From contig NZ_CP047156.1 of the NCBI RefSeq assembly GCF_009834025.1, forward strand, positions 3,618,067-3,682,066: a DNA stretch of 64,000 bases, in the 5' to 3' direction. Below are positions 27,255 through 37,247 of the stretch, one piece after another (the first letter of the stretch is position 1; each line of letters begins with the position of its first letter). Both the position numbers and the translations under genes were made by a program. The DNA is from Epidermidibacterium keratini. GTDB taxonomy: Bacteria; Actinomycetota; Actinomycetes; Mycobacteriales; Antricoccaceae. Below the pieces are notes generated by a model that had not been told where the DNA came from, did not search any database, and worked only from the letters and a program-made list of their open reading frames with translations.

Positions 27255-29564
27255 TTGTCTGCAGAGACCACTATCGCCACCGACGGCGAGTACGCCGACG
27301 AGCCCGAGGTCCACGAGACCGTCGCGATCATCGACAACGGCTCCTTCGGCAAGCGCGAGATCCGCTTCGAGACCGGACGCCTGGCCCGCCAGGCCGCCGG
27401 CTCGGCCGTCATCTACCTCGACGACGACACGATGCTGCTGTCGGCGACGACCGCCCAGAAGCAGCCGCGCGACTTCGTCGACTTCTTCCCGCTGACCGTC
27501 GACGTCGAAGAGCGGATGTACGCCGCCGGCCGCATCCCCGGCTCGTTCTTCCGCCGCGAAGGCCGCCCCTCCGAGGGCGCGATCCTGACCTGCCGGCTCA
27601 TCGACCGCCCGCTGCGCCCGACCTTCGCCAAGGGCTTCCGCAACGAGACCCAGGTCGTCGTGACCGTGCTCTCGCTCGATCCCAACCACTTCTACGACGT
27701 CGTGGCGATCAACGCCGCGTCGATGTCGACCCAGCTCGCCGGGCTGCCCTTCAACGGCCCGATCGGCGGCGTCCGCGTCGCGCTGATCGACAACCAGTGG
27801 GTCGCGTTCCCGACCGTCGAAGAAGCCGATCGTGCCGTCTTCGACATGGTCGTGGCCGGCCGTCTCGTCGACGGTGACGACGTCGCCATCATGATGGTCG
27901 AGGCCGAGGCCACCGAGGCCACCGTCGAGCTCGTCGCCGGCGGCGCCACCGCGCCGACCGAGGACGTTGTCGCGGCCGGTCTGGAAGCGGCAAAGCCGGC
28001 GATCGCCGCGCTGTGCCGCGCCCAGCAGGAGCTGGCCAACGTCGCGGCGAAGGAGACCGGCGAGTTCACCTTGCTCGTCGACTACGACGACGACGTCTAC
28101 CAGGCCGTCGAGTCGCGCATCTCCGACCAGCTCGCCCAGGCGCTGACCATCGCCGGCAAGCAGGAGCGCGAGGCTCGCCTCGATGAGATCAAGGACCAGG
28201 TCAAGGCCGACCTGGCTGAGCAGTTCGAGGGTCGCGGCAGCGAGGTCTCCGGCGCCGTACGCGCGCTGACCAAGAAGCTCGTGCGCCAGCGCATCCTCAC
28301 CGATGGCACGCGCATCGACGGTCGCGGGCTGAGCGACATCCGCCAGCTGTCGGCCGAGGTCGCGGTCATCCCGCGGGTGCACGGATCGGCGCTGTTCGAG
28401 CGCGGCGAGACCCAGATCATGGGCGTCACCACTCTCGACATGCTGGCCATGGAGCAGAAGCTCGACACGCTGAGCCCCGAGACCACCAAGCGCTACATGC
28501 ACAACTACAACTTCCCGCCGTACTCCACCGGTGAGACCGGTCGCGTCGGCTCGCCCAAGCGCCGCGAGATCGGCCACGGTGCGCTGGCCGAGCGCGCCCT
28601 GCTGCCGGTGCTGCCCTCGCGCGAGGACTTCCCGTACGCGATCCGTCAGGTCTCTGAGGCCCTCGGCTCCAACGGCTCGACCTCGATGGGCTCGGTCTGC
28701 GTCTCGACGATGTCGCTGCTGAACGCCGGCGTGCCGCTGAAGGCACCGGTTGCAGGCATCGCCATGGGCCTGATCTCCGACGAGGTCGACGGTGAGAAGT
28801 CGTACGCCGCACTGACCGACATCCTCGGCGCCGAAGACGCGTACGGCGACATGGACTTCAAGGTCGCCGGCACCCGTGACTTCGTCACCGCGATCCAGCT
28901 CGACACCAAGCTCGACGGCATCCCGTCCGACGTACTCGCCGGCGCGCTGTCGCAGGCCCGCGAGGCTCGCCTGCACATCCTCGATGTGATGGGCGAGGCG
29001 ATCGACGCTCCCGACGAGATGTCGAAGTACGCGCCGCGGGTCAGCACCATCACGATCCCGGTCGACAAGATCGGCGCGGTCATCGGCCCCAAGGGTCAGA
29101 TGATCAACACGATCCAGGACGAGACCGGCGCCAAGATCACCATCGAGGACGACGGCACCATCTACGTCGGCGCCGACAACGGCGAGTCGGCGCAGGAGGC
29201 GATCGACCGGATCAACGCCATCGCCAACCCGCAGCTGCCCAAGGTCGGCGAGCGGTTCCTCGGCACCGTGGTCAAGACGGCCGCGTTCGGCGCGTTCGTC
29301 TCGCTGCTGCCAGGCAAGGACGGGCTGGTGCACATCAGCAAGCTCGGCGGCGGCAAGCGCATCGGCAAGGTCGAGGACGTCGTCAAGGTTGGCGACAAGC
29401 TGCAGGTCGAGATCGTCGACATCGACCAGCGCGGCAAGATCAGCCTCGTGCCGGTCACCGACGACGCCGCCAAGGGCGACGCGCCGAAGGGCGACGGCAA
29501 GGATGACGCCGCCAAGAGCGGTACCGACCAGGGCGAGGCCGTGAAGGCTGACGCTGATCGCTAA
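27255..29564 (+). CDS. pnp: Polyribonucleotide nucleotidyltransferase (PNPase)
   Basis: 769 residues: two RNase PH modules (~20-160 and ~330-480, [20 protein letters not shown] and [20 protein letters not shown]), a KH domain with IGPKGQ (~610) and an S1 domain (~670-735, [20 protein letters not shown]). It degrades RNA phosphorolytically 3' to 5' and can add tails. TTG 27255 is chosen, with GAGGA 9 nt upstream; the in-frame start at 27213 lacks a ribosome site. An acidic/Lys-rich tail ends the protein. The M16 protease frame begins inside its last codons. Confidence 0.97.
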   Translation: MSAETTIATDGEYADEPEVHETVAIIDNGSFGKREIRFETGRLARQAAGSAVIYLDDDTMLLSATTAQKQPRDFVDFFPLTVDVEERMYAAGRIPGSFFRREGRPSEGAILTCRLIDRPLRPTFAKGFRNETQVVVTVLSLDPNHFYDVVAINAASMSTQLAGLPFNGPIGGVRVALIDNQWVAFPTVEEADRAVFDMVVAGRLVDGDDVAIMMVEAEATEATVELVAGGATAPTEDVVAAGLEAAKPAIAALCRAQQELANVAAKETGEFTLLVDYDDDVYQAVESRISDQLAQALTIAGKQEREARLDEIKDQVKADLAEQFEGRGSEVSGAVRALTKKLVRQRILTDGTRIDGRGLSDIRQLSAEVAVIPRVHGSALFERGETQIMGVTTLDMLAMEQKLDTLSPETTKRYMHNYNFPPYSTGETGRVGSPKRREIGHGALAERALLPVLPSREDFPYAIRQVSEALGSNGSTSMGSVCVSTMSLLNAGVPLKAPVAGIAMGLISDEVDGEKSYAALTDILGAEDAYGDMDFKVAGTRDFVTAIQLDTKLDGIPSDVLAGALSQAREARLHILDVMGEAIDAPDEMSKYAPRVSTITIPVDKIGAVIGPKGQMINTIQDETGAKITIEDDGTIYVGADNGESAQEAIDRINAIANPQLPKVGERFLGTVVKTAAFGAFVSLLPGKDGLVHISKLGGGKRIGKVEDVVKVGDKLQVEIVDIDQRGKISLVPVTDDAAKGDAPKGDGKDDAAKSGTDQGEAVKADADR

Positions 29565-30906
29565 GCGCCCAGCTGGCGCCGCTGGCCCTGCCAAGCGCGC
29601 GTCGACACGCACCATCTACAGCTCGCCGGAAGGCGGTACGGTCCGCCGTACCGTCCTTCCCGGCGGGCTGCGTGTCGTTACCGAGAAGATGCCCGGTGCC
29701 CGCTCAGTCGCCTTCGGCATCTGGGTCGGTGTCGGCTCGGTCGACGAGACCCCCGCGCAGACCGGCGCGGCGCACTACCTTGAGCACCTGCTGTTCAAGG
29801 GCACCAAGACCCGCAGTGCCTGGGAGCTGTCGGCGGTGATCGACGAGGTCGGCGGCGAGATGAACGCCTTCACCTCCAAAGAGCACACCTGCTACTACGC
29901 GACCATGCTCGCCAGCGACCTCCCGCTCGGGGTCGAGATCGTCAGCGACGTCGTCCTCAACCCGACGATGCGCACCGAAGACATCGACATCGAGCGGTAC
30001 GTCGTACTCGAAGAGCTCGCGATGCGCGACGACGACCCGAGCGACCTCGTGCACGACGTCTTCGCCGAGACGATGTTTGGCTCGCGGCCCATCGGGCGCC
30101 CGATCATCGGCGACGCCGAGCACATCGGGGCGATCGGGCGGCGCCAGATCTCCTCGCTCTACCGGCGCCACTACCGCCCGGAAAACATGGTCGTCACAGC
30201 TGCCGGCGACGTCGACCACGCAGAGCTAACTCGCCTGGTACGTAAGGCGTTTGGCGAGGTACTTGCCGATGCCTCTCCGCTGTCGGTGCGGCGCTCGTCG
30301 CATCGCCCACTAAGCGTGCCGGCCTCGCCCGTCAGCGTTGTCAACCGACGCTCCGAGCAAGCCCACCTCGTGCTCGGCGTACCGGGCATCGACCGGTTTG
30401 ACGAGCGGCGCTTTGCGATGTCGGTGCTGGAGACCGCGCTCGGCGGCGGGATGAGCTCGCGGCTGTTCCAGGAGATCCGCGAACGCCGCGCGCTGGCCTA
30501 CACCGTCTACGCCTTCTCCTCGCTCTTTGCCGGCGACGGCATGTTCGGGGTGTACGCCGGGACGGCGCCGGCCAACGCGCCCAAGGTGGTCGAGCTCATC
30601 CAGCAGCAGCTCGCCGAGGTCGCGGCCGACGGGCTGAGCGAGGCCGAGGTCGCGCGAGCGATTGGCCAGGTTCGTGGCAGCCTGGTGCTCGGGCTGGAAG
30701 ATCCAGGGGCCCGGATGAGCCGGCTGGGGCGCAGCGAACTCGGGTACGCCGACCATGCCGACGTTGCCTGGCTGCTGGAGCAGATCGAGTCGGTCACCGC
30801 TTCGGACGTTGCTGAGCTGGCCTCGGACGTGCTGTCCCGGCCGCAGTGCCTGGCCGTCGTCGGTCCGTTCCGCGAGGGCAGCTTCGACACGCTCATGGTG
30901 TCCTGA
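29554..30906 (+). CDS. M16-family zinc metallopeptidase (PepR-like)
   Basis: About 450 residues. The inverted zinc motif HYLEH (HxxEH) is followed by the distal Glu region [20 protein letters not shown]. The C-terminal half has the M16 arginine/tyrosine segment [15 protein letters not shown]. Homologue of M. tuberculosis PepR, which also lies after pnp. Conserved sequence [16 protein letters not shown] precedes the first ATG (29689), and no ATG, GTG or TTG lies in frame before it after the stop at 29542. CTG 29554, 6 nt after GAAGG and overlapping the pnp end, is the best start; CTG 29548 is an alternative. Coupled translation with pnp is likely. Confidence 0.88.
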   Translation: MIAKRPAGAAGPAKRASTRTIYSSPEGGTVRRTVLPGGLRVVTEKMPGARSVAFGIWVGVGSVDETPAQTGAAHYLEHLLFKGTKTRSAWELSAVIDEVGGEMNAFTSKEHTCYYATMLASDLPLGVEIVSDVVLNPTMRTEDIDIERYVVLEELAMRDDDPSDLVHDVFAETMFGSRPIGRPIIGDAEHIGAIGRRQISSLYRRHYRPENMVVTAAGDVDHAELTRLVRKAFGEVLADASPLSVRRSSHRPLSVPASPVSVVNRRSEQAHLVLGVPGIDRFDERRFAMSVLETALGGGMSSRLFQEIRERRALAYTVYAFSSLFAGDGMFGVYAGTAPANAPKVVELIQQQLAEVAADGLSEAEVARAIGQVRGSLVLGLEDPGARMSRLGRSELGYADHADVAWLLEQIESVTASDVAELASDVLSRPQCLAVVGPFREGSFDTLMVS

Positions 30907-30923
30907 CCGGGCCGCACAGCTCG

Positions 30924-30993
30924 CCAAAAATGGACGAGAGCGGGCACCCCGCGGCGTATATGACCGTGACCCCCTCGCTCACGTCCATTTTGG
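30924..30993. terminator. Inverted repeat between the M16 protease and dapB
   Basis: CCAAAAATGGACG pairs with CGTCCATTTTGG (30924-30936 and 30982-30993, one bulged A), continued inward by GAGCG/CGCTC. The long loop lowers confidence. It separates two same-strand genes. Confidence 0.55.
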
Positions 30994-31027
30994 TCAGCCA
31001 CCCACCCGGCGCCGTCGGCCCACGAAA

Positions 31028-31792
<765 letters not shown>

Positions 31793-31796
31793 GACG

Positions 31797-32690
31797 TTAC
31801 GGCGACAGCATCCCGCCGTTGACGTTGAGCGTCTCGCCGACGACGTAGCTCGACTCGCCGGAGGCCAGGAAGACGTACGCCGGTGCGAGCTCTGCCGGCT
31901 CACCCATCCGACCCAGCGGCGTCATCTTGCCGAACTCGGGCAGGTCGTCGGTGGGCTGACCGCCGGCGGTCTGCAGCGGCGTCCAGATCGGCCCGGGGGC
32001 CACGGTGTTGACGCGGATGCCGCGCGGAGCGAGCTGCTGGGAGAGCCCCTTGCAGAAAGTGTTGATGGAGGCCTTCGTCGTCGCGTAGTCCAGCAGGTTG
32101 GCCGAGGGCTGGTAGGCCTGGATCGACGTGGTGGCAAGGATTGTTGAGCCGGGCTGCAGGTGACGCAGCGCGGCCTGGGTCATCCAGAACAGTGCGTAGA
32201 CGTTGGTCTTGAACGTCTCGTCGAACTGCTCGGCGGGCAGGTCGTCGAGCTTCTCGCAGTGCTGTTGCTTGCCGCCGTTACAGACGAGGATGTCGAGCCC
32301 ACCGAGCTGGTCGGCGGCGGAGTCGACGGTCTCGACGCAGTAGTCGCGGTCGGTCAGGTCTCCGGGCAGGAGCACCGCCTTGCGGCCGGCCTTCTCGATC
32401 AGGCCGGCAATGCGCTCGGCGTCGGACTGCTCGTCGGGGAGGTAGGACAGTGCCACGTCGGCGCCCTCGCGCGCGAACGCGATCGCCACGGCCGCGCCGA
32501 TCCCGGAGTCGCCACCGGTGATAAGCGCCTTGCGGCCGGTGAGCCGGTCGCTGCCGCGGTAGGTGTCTTCGCCCAGGTCCGCGCGGTCGCGCAGCTCGGA
32601 GTCCAGTCCGGGGCCGGGCTGGGTCATCGCCTTGGGCGAGATATCGGCGTACATCTTGCTGGGGTCTTGGAAGGTGAACTGATCAGCCAT
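31797..32690 (-). CDS. Short-chain dehydrogenase/reductase (YghA/YhdF-like)
   Basis: 297 residues. An N-terminal extension of ~50 residues (QDPSKMYADISPKAMTQPGP) precedes a classical SDR Rossmann fold: TGGDSGIG cofactor loop, CNGGKQQ, the catalytic Ser-Tyr-Lys in STILATTSIQAYQPS and YATTKAS, then VNTVAPGPIWTP. This extended form matches the YghA/YhdF group, often annotated as general-stress or glucose-1-dehydrogenase-like oxidoreductases. Substrate unknown; NADP preference not determined. Probably a single-gene unit. Confidence 0.88.
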   Translation of the reverse strand: MADQFTFQDPSKMYADISPKAMTQPGPGLDSELRDRADLGEDTYRGSDRLTGRKALITGGDSGIGAAVAIAFAREGADVALSYLPDEQSDAERIAGLIEKAGRKAVLLPGDLTDRDYCVETVDSAADQLGGLDILVCNGGKQQHCEKLDDLPAEQFDETFKTNVYALFWMTQAALRHLQPGSTILATTSIQAYQPSANLLDYATTKASINTFCKGLSQQLAPRGIRVNTVAPGPIWTPLQTAGGQPTDDLPEFGKMTPLGRMGEPAELAPAYVFLASGESSYVVGETLNVNGGMLSP

Positions 32691-32749
32691 AACCCACTGG
32701 TTAACCGTGAGCAGCAGTGCTCAAACGTCCCGGTGGTGTTGAGCGCGTC

Positions 32750-33454
32750 TCAGGCGATCGGCGGGTCGGTGGGGGCCCGCGGGCCGGGGGAGAAGGAGTC
32801 GACGTACTCCTGGCCAGACAGGGCCTGGATCGCCTTCATGATGTCGACGGTCATGTCGCGGCTGCGCACCGCCATAGGCCCGGAGGTGTATGCCGCCGGG
32901 CTTAGCTCAGGTCCGAAGCTGACCGTCACCTTGGCCGGGCGCAGCCGACGAGAACCGGCGGTCTGCAGCTTGTCGGTGCCGGTGATTCCGCAGGGTACGA
33001 CGGGCGATCCGGTGACCAGCGACAGCCGCGCCACTCCCGTGCGGCCGCGGTAGAGCCGGCCATCCGGAGAGCGAGTGCCTTCGGGATGCATCGCAAATGC
33101 GCGACCGGCCTCGAGCGCCTGCTGAGCGGAGTCCAGCGACAGCAGCGCGGCGCGGCCCTGCTTGCGGTCGACCGGGATCGTACCGACCCGCTCCATGAAG
33201 CCGGCCATCAACTTTCCTTTGATACCAGGCATCGAGAAGTACTCGGCCTTGCCGAGGAAGGTCGTCGGCCGTCCGACGGCGAGCGGCACAGCGAGCGCGT
33301 CCATCGCTGACAGATGGTTGGCGGCGATGATGACGGCCCCGGTCTTCGGGATGTGTTCGCGGCCCTCGACCTGCATGCGGGACAGCGCGCGAAACAGCGG
33401 ACCGATTGCGACGTGGCGCAGCATCCAGTCCGTGCGCAGGTGCTGGTCAGGCAT
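32750..33454 (-). CDS. 1-acyl-sn-glycerol-3-phosphate acyltransferase (PlsC family)
   Basis: 234 residues. The acyltransferase motif NHLSAMD (NHxxxxD) at ~48-54 and FAMHPEGTRSPDGRLYRG (PEGTRS block) are present, with VVPCGITGTDKLQ at the third motif. It transfers an acyl chain to lysophosphatidic acid in phospholipid synthesis, or a related acceptor. The 5' end overlaps the GNAT gene by 8 bp, so the two are probably one operon read from 34025. Confidence 0.9.
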   Translation of the reverse strand: MPDQHLRTDWMLRHVAIGPLFRALSRMQVEGREHIPKTGAVIIAANHLSAMDALAVPLAVGRPTTFLGKAEYFSMPGIKGKLMAGFMERVGTIPVDRKQGRAALLSLDSAQQALEAGRAFAMHPEGTRSPDGRLYRGRTGVARLSLVTGSPVVPCGITGTDKLQTAGSRRLRPAKVTVSFGPELSPAAYTSGPMAVRSRDMTVDIMKAIQALSGQEYVDSFSPGPRAPTDPPIA

Positions 33455-34025
33455 TGCTCACCTCGCTGCTGGAGTTGGCGGGCTCGCTGATGTCGGTGAC
33501 GTAGCGGTGCTGGGTGACGATCCGGTCGCCGGTATCCAGCGGCCGCGACCAGCCGTCGCGCGCCCAGCCGGCCGACTCCAGGAACGACTCGGTTGCCTTG
33601 TCACCGCCGAGCACCCAGGCGATCAGATGGTCGGCCCCTCGCTCGCGGGCGTGAGCGACGGCGGCGCTGAGCAGCCGGGCACCGTGTCCGCGGCGTCCCC
33701 AGCGCGGTTCGACGAGGATCGTGGCGAGCTCGGCTGTCGGGGCGGTGATCTCCGACTCGTCGTCAGCGGCCGGCGCGAGCGCGGCAAACCCGACGACGTT
33801 GGTGTCGGCCTTGGAAGTCTCGTAGGCGGTGAGTACGACGTGCCCGTCCGAGGGCGGCGCCATGATGGCCTGGCGCCATGCCTCGCCCGCGATCTGCGGC
33901 GACATCGCCTCCAGCGCATCAGGCGGGAGGATCGCGTCGTACGCCTGGCGCCACGTCGCCGACTGGATCCGGCCGAGCTCCTCGGCGTCGGCCGGCTGGG
34001 CGGGACGTACGCGTGCATCTGCCAC
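33447..34025 (-). CDS. GNAT-family N-acetyltransferase
   Basis: 192 residues. The acetyl-CoA loop is seen as VEPRWGRRGHGARLLSAAVA (R/Q-x-x-G-x-G/A), preceded by AELATILV and followed by ADHLIAWVLGGDKATESFLE, the usual end of a GNAT fold. Acceptor unknown. It overlaps the PlsC-like acyltransferase by 8 bp. ATG 34025 is just upstream of conserved VRPAQPADAEELGRI. Confidence 0.85.
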   Translation of the reverse strand: MADARVRPAQPADAEELGRIQSATWRQAYDAILPPDALEAMSPQIAGEAWRQAIMAPPSDGHVVLTAYETSKADTNVVGFAALAPAADDESEITAPTAELATILVEPRWGRRGHGARLLSAAVAHARERGADHLIAWVLGGDKATESFLESAGWARDGWSRPLDTGDRIVTQHRYVTDISEPANSSSEVSNA

Positions 34026-34093
34026 GGCTCAACCTTAGCCACCAGCGCGATCGCTGGTTGCGTCGGTAATCGGAAGGGCATCGGTCGGTGGTG

Positions 34094-34099
34094 TATTCT
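34094..34099 (+). promoter_or_regulatory. -10 box of vapBC (leaderless)
   Basis: TATTCT, 6 nt before ATG 34106, with no ribosome site. Confidence 0.55.
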
Positions 34100-34105
34100 T
34101 GGTGT

Positions 34106-34315
34106 ATGACGCGTACCAATATCGAGATCGACGACGCCCTCATTGCTGAGGTGATGGATCGCTTCTCGCTGTCGACGAAGCGAGAGGCCGTTGACTTCGC
34201 GTTGCGGCGCCTCGTCGGACCTGTCATGACTCGCCAAGAGATGCTGATGCTCGAGGGGAGTGGCTGGGAGGGCGACCTCGACGAGCTGCGCGGCGACCCC
34301 GTGACCTCGGTGTGA
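34106..34315 (+). CDS. vapB: VapB-type antitoxin
   Basis: 69 residues. [20 protein letters not shown] is a ribbon-helix-helix DNA-binding start, with [15 protein letters not shown] as the second helix. The C-terminal ~25 residues ([16 protein letters not shown]) form the toxin-binding tail with the Trp and acidic residues typical of actinobacterial VapB. It neutralises VapC and, as a complex, represses its own promoter. ATG 34106 gives a leaderless transcript; the earlier in-frame ATG at 34088 falls before the -10 box. Confidence 0.9.
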   Translation: MTRTNIEIDDALIAEVMDRFSLSTKREAVDFALRRLVGPVMTRQEMLMLEGSGWEGDLDELRGDPVTSV

Positions 34316-34728
34316 GCGCTCTGGTCGACACATCGGTCTGGGTCGAGTTTCTTCGTGGCACGCAAAGTGCTGCCGCAGACTATGTGCGCCACGAGGTTGG
34401 GCGGAATCTCGCAACGTGCGAGCCGGTGATGATGGAACTGCTGGCGGGCTTGTCTGCTGGCGATCGGACGGCACGTGTCGAGCGGATGCTGTTGAGCCAG
34501 ACCTGGCTGCGCATCGATCCCCATCTGGACTATCGGGGCGCCGTTGACGTATTCCACGCCACGCGAGCCACTGGCCACGCACCCCGCGGGCTCGCTGACT
34601 GCCTGATTGCCGCGATTGCGCTCCGTGCCGGCGTCGAGGTAGCCCACCGCGACACCGACTACGAGTACATTGCGGCAGCGACCGGGCTCGCCACTATCGA
34701 CCTGCGCGAGCGAACTGCGGCAGGTTAG
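34312..34728 (+). CDS. vapC: VapC-type PIN-domain ribonuclease toxin
   Basis: 138 residues. PIN-domain acidic residues are in place: D6 ([11 protein letters not shown]), E42 (MMELLAG), D96 (LADCLIAA) and D114/D116 ([10 protein letters not shown]). VapC toxins cleave tRNA or rRNA; the target here is unknown. GTG 34312 overlaps vapB by 4 bp. The stop codon lies inside the left arm of a terminator-like palindrome. Base composition is slightly less GC-rich than neighbouring genes, consistent with mobility, but no flanking repeats were seen. Confidence 0.93.
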   Translation: MSALVDTSVWVEFLRGTQSAAADYVRHEVGRNLATCEPVMMELLAGLSAGDRTARVERMLLSQTWLRIDPHLDYRGAVDVFHATRATGHAPRGLADCLIAAIALRAGVEVAHRDTDYEYIAAATGLATIDLRERTAAG

Positions 34729-34767
34729 GTACCTCTCGGAGCCGGATAGAGGTCGGTAACCTGCCGC
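34717..34767. terminator. Nested palindrome over the vapC stop
   Basis: GCGGCAGGTTA/TAACCTGCCGC (34717-34727 and 34757-34767) enclosing ACCTCT/AGAGGT (34731-34736 and 34748-34753) with an 11-nt loop. The vapC TAG (34726-34728) overlaps the left arm. Confidence 0.7.
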
Positions 34768-34786
34768 GGGTGTCGGGGTGGTCGTC

Positions 34787-34792
34787 TAACCT
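34787..34792 (+). promoter_or_regulatory. -10 box of the AlkZ-like gene (leaderless)
   Basis: TAACCT, 7 nt before GTG 34800, no ribosome site. Confidence 0.5.
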
Positions 34793-34799
34793 CGGCGCG

Positions 34800-36014
34800 G
34801 TGAGCGTCTCGATGAGCAAGGCCGCTGCCCGCCGGATCGCGCTGGCCGCGCAGGGGTTCGCTGACCGGCCCCCGGGCGGTACGCCGACCGCGCGGCACTT
34901 TCGCCGCGCCTATGACCGCATGGGCGTGCTGCAGATCGACTCGGTCAACGTGCTCACCCGCGCCCACTACCTGCCGGTGTTTGCCCGCTTAGGCACCTAC
35001 GACCGGGGTGCGCTCGATGCGTTGGAGTACCCCAAGCGGGCCGTGTTCGAGTACTGGGCGCACATGGCGTCGTACTCGCCGATCGAGCACCACCCGCTGC
35101 TGCGCTGGCGCATGGAGGCGGCACGTGAGCGGTCGTGGAAGCTCATCGAAGACGGGGTGCGAGGGCGCCAGTCGTACGTCGAGGACGTCCGCGCGATGGT
35201 CGTCGAGCGCGGTCCGCTGACCGCATCGCAGATCGCCCCCGACCGGCCGGGCAAGGAGCGCGGGCAGATGTGGAGCTGGCACGACGGCAAGGTCGCGATC
35301 GAATACCTCTTCCGCACCGGCGAGGTCAGCTCGGTACGCCGCAACAGCCAGTTCGAGCGGGTCTATGACCTCACCGAGCGGGTGATCCCGCAGCCGATCC
35401 TCGCGCAGCCGACGCCAGACATCGCAGGCGCGCAGCGCGAGCTGCTTGCGATCGCGGCCCGCGCCCACGGCATCGGTACGACGCGCGATCTGAAGGACTA
35501 CTTCCGGCTGCGGGGCAAGGTCGCCGACCAGGCGCTGCGCGACCTCGTCGAGGACGGCGTACTCGTGCCGGCTACGGTGCGCGGCTCAGAGCAGAAGTGG
35601 TGGCTGCATCGCGACGCGCGTCGCCCGCGCGCCATACCCGGCGACGCCCTGCTGTCGCCGTTCGACCCGGTGATCTGGGAGCGCTCGCGCACCGACCAGC
35701 TGTGGGACACCCACTACCGGATCGAGATCTACACCCCCAAGCACAAGCGCGTGCACGGCTACTACGTGCTGATGTTCCTGCTCGACGAGCAGCTCGCGGC
35801 CCGCGTCGATCTCAAGGCCGACCGCCGCGCCGGAGCCCTGCTCGTGCAGGGCGCCAGCCTGGAGCAGACCACGACGCATCCGGAGGGGTACGTCGCCGAG
35901 CGCCTTGCCGCGCGCCTGGGGGCGATGGCCGCCTGGCTGGGCCTGGACGGCGTGCGCGTCGAGGCGCAGAGCCCGTTCGCCCGGGTGCTGGCCGGCAGTC
36001 GCGTCAGTCCTTGA
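34800..36014 (+). CDS. AlkZ/YcaQ-family (HTH_42) DNA glycosylase-like protein
   Basis: 404 residues of the winged-helix HTH_42 family. The catalytic motif of this family, Q-x-D, is present as QID (45-47) in GVLQIDSVNVLTRAHYLPVF, matching E. coli YcaQ (QxD) more than Streptomyces AlkZ (QxQ). Other family stretches are YWAHMASYSPIEHHPLLRWR and LLSPFDPVIWERSRTDQLWD. YcaQ-like enzymes excise alkylated bases and unhook interstrand crosslinks. GTG 34800 is supported by the -10 box spacing; ATG 34812 is an alternative. The 3' end overlaps catC (opposite strand) by 11 bp. Confidence 0.88.
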   Translation: MSVSMSKAAARRIALAAQGFADRPPGGTPTARHFRRAYDRMGVLQIDSVNVLTRAHYLPVFARLGTYDRGALDALEYPKRAVFEYWAHMASYSPIEHHPLLRWRMEAARERSWKLIEDGVRGRQSYVEDVRAMVVERGPLTASQIAPDRPGKERGQMWSWHDGKVAIEYLFRTGEVSSVRRNSQFERVYDLTERVIPQPILAQPTPDIAGAQRELLAIAARAHGIGTTRDLKDYFRLRGKVADQALRDLVEDGVLVPATVRGSEQKWWLHRDARRPRAIPGDALLSPFDPVIWERSRTDQLWDTHYRIEIYTPKHKRVHGYYVLMFLLDEQLAARVDLKADRRAGALLVQGASLEQTTTHPEGYVAERLAARLGAMAAWLGLDGVRVEAQSPFARVLAGSRVSP

Positions 36015-36285
36015 TATCGGAGGGGTGCTTGGCCAGCGGCGTGACGGTGATGTCCATGTAGCCAAACAGCGGCAGCCCGGAGAGCAGCTGGTGCACCTCG
36101 TCATGTGAGTCGACGTCGAGGATCGAGAAGTTGGCGTACTCACCGGCGATCCGCCAGATATGTGGCCACTTGCCCTCGCGCTGCAGCTGCTGCGAGTAGG
36201 CCTTCTCGCGCTCCAGCAGCGCAGCCTTCTCGTCGGCGTCCATGTCCGGCGGCAGGTGCACGTCCATGCGCACGTGATACAGCAT
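36004..36285 (-). CDS. catC: Muconolactone delta-isomerase
   Basis: 93 residues, normal for the family. MLYHVRMDVHLPPDMDADEK, LQREGKWPHIWRIAGEYANF and the C-terminal HQLLSGLPLFGYMDITVTPL are characteristic. It turns muconolactone into 3-oxoadipate enol-lactone, third step of catechol ortho-cleavage. AAGGAG precedes the ATG. Last gene of catR-catB-catA-catC, 31 bp after catA. Its 3' end overlaps the AlkZ-like gene on the other strand by 11 bp. Confidence 0.95.
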   Translation of the reverse strand: MLYHVRMDVHLPPDMDADEKAALLEREKAYSQQLQREGKWPHIWRIAGEYANFSILDVDSHDEVHQLLSGLPLFGYMDITVTPLAKHPSDIKD

Positions 36286-36316
36286 CGGACTCCTTTCGGT
36301 TCGAGTACGCCGCAGC

Positions 36317-37180
36317 CTAGGACTGCTCGGGATCGAGCACGAAGTCGTAGACCAGCTGCTCGCCGTTGCCGTCCGCCGCAGGCTTCGGGTCCAGCATCAG
36401 CTCGGGCTTCACCGCCGAGGCGATGTCGTCGTCGTTGTGCTCGTCACCGGGGAAGTACAGCTGCGCGGTCAGCGTCTCGTGACCGGGCGCCGAGACCTTC
36501 ACGTGGATGTGCGCCGGGCGCCACGCATGCCAGTTGGCCGCGGCGATCAGCTTGCCCGTCGCACCGTCGGTGGGGATCTGGTACGGCGCCGGGCGGACCG
36601 TGGTGATCTCGAAGGCTCCGTCGTCGCCGGTGGTGATCCTCGCGCGCAGGTTCCACTCCGGCAGGCCGGGAGCAAACTGCGAGTAGAAGCCGTCGGCGTC
36701 GGCATGCCAGATCTCGACCTGCCCGCCGGCCAGCGGCGAGCCGTCGGTCGAGGTGATCGTGCCGGTCCACACCAGCGGCGTACCGCTCTCGCCCTCGCGC
36801 ATGGGAACGGTGCCGCTCGCCCCGATCTCCGGTGCGCCCGGCACGTAGTAGGGGCCTTCGATCGAGCCCTTGTTGCCGCTGCGGTGCGCCGTGGCGACAT
36901 CCTCGACGACGTGCTCGACGAAGACGTCAAGGAACAGTGGCCACTCGCCGTCCTCCCCGACACTGATCAGCCACGACTTGAGCGCGTTGTACTCGTCGTA
37001 GGTGACCTGGTTTTTGCGGATGGTCTCGTGCACGGCCGACAGCACCTCGCGGGCGAGCAGGTCGACGCGCTCGGGACTGGTCTGGGCGGCTGAGCTCTTG
37101 TCGGATCGGAACCGTTCGGTGGCCGAAGCCCCCGACTTCGCGGCGGTCGCCGATTCGGTTGCTGTCGTCTGCTCGGACAT
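36317..37180 (-). CDS. catA: Catechol 1,2-dioxygenase (intradiol)
   Basis: 287 residues. The non-heme Fe(III) site is visible: first Tyr in EGPYYVPGAPE, second Tyr/Arg region (DGFYSQFAPGLPEWNLRARI) and the two His in NWHAWRPAHIHVKV. The N-terminal helical dimer domain carries a Ser/Thr/Ala-rich extension (~25 residues). It opens catechol to cis,cis-muconate using O2. ATG 37180 follows AAGGGAG. It lies between catB and catC. Confidence 0.95.
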   Translation of the reverse strand: MSEQTTATESATAAKSGASATERFRSDKSSAAQTSPERVDLLAREVLSAVHETIRKNQVTYDEYNALKSWLISVGEDGEWPLFLDVFVEHVVEDVATAHRSGNKGSIEGPYYVPGAPEIGASGTVPMREGESGTPLVWTGTITSTDGSPLAGGQVEIWHADADGFYSQFAPGLPEWNLRARITTGDDGAFEITTVRPAPYQIPTDGATGKLIAAANWHAWRPAHIHVKVSAPGHETLTAQLYFPGDEHNDDDIASAVKPELMLDPKPAADGNGEQLVYDFVLDPEQS

Positions 37181-37247
37181 GGGTGTGCTCCCTTGCGGTG
37201 GTGGGCGTGTTCTGTTGTCCTTCCGGCCCGATCACGAGCCGGCACGT

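Noticed and set aside
27207-29615. 802-codon minus-strand reading frame opposite pnp
   Set aside because: Shadow of pnp; no ribosome site or motif, and the plus strand encodes a complete PNPase.
34106-34728. VapBC as part of a mobile island
   Set aside because: Composition differs only slightly from neighbours, and no integrase, tRNA, direct repeats or inverted ends flank it.
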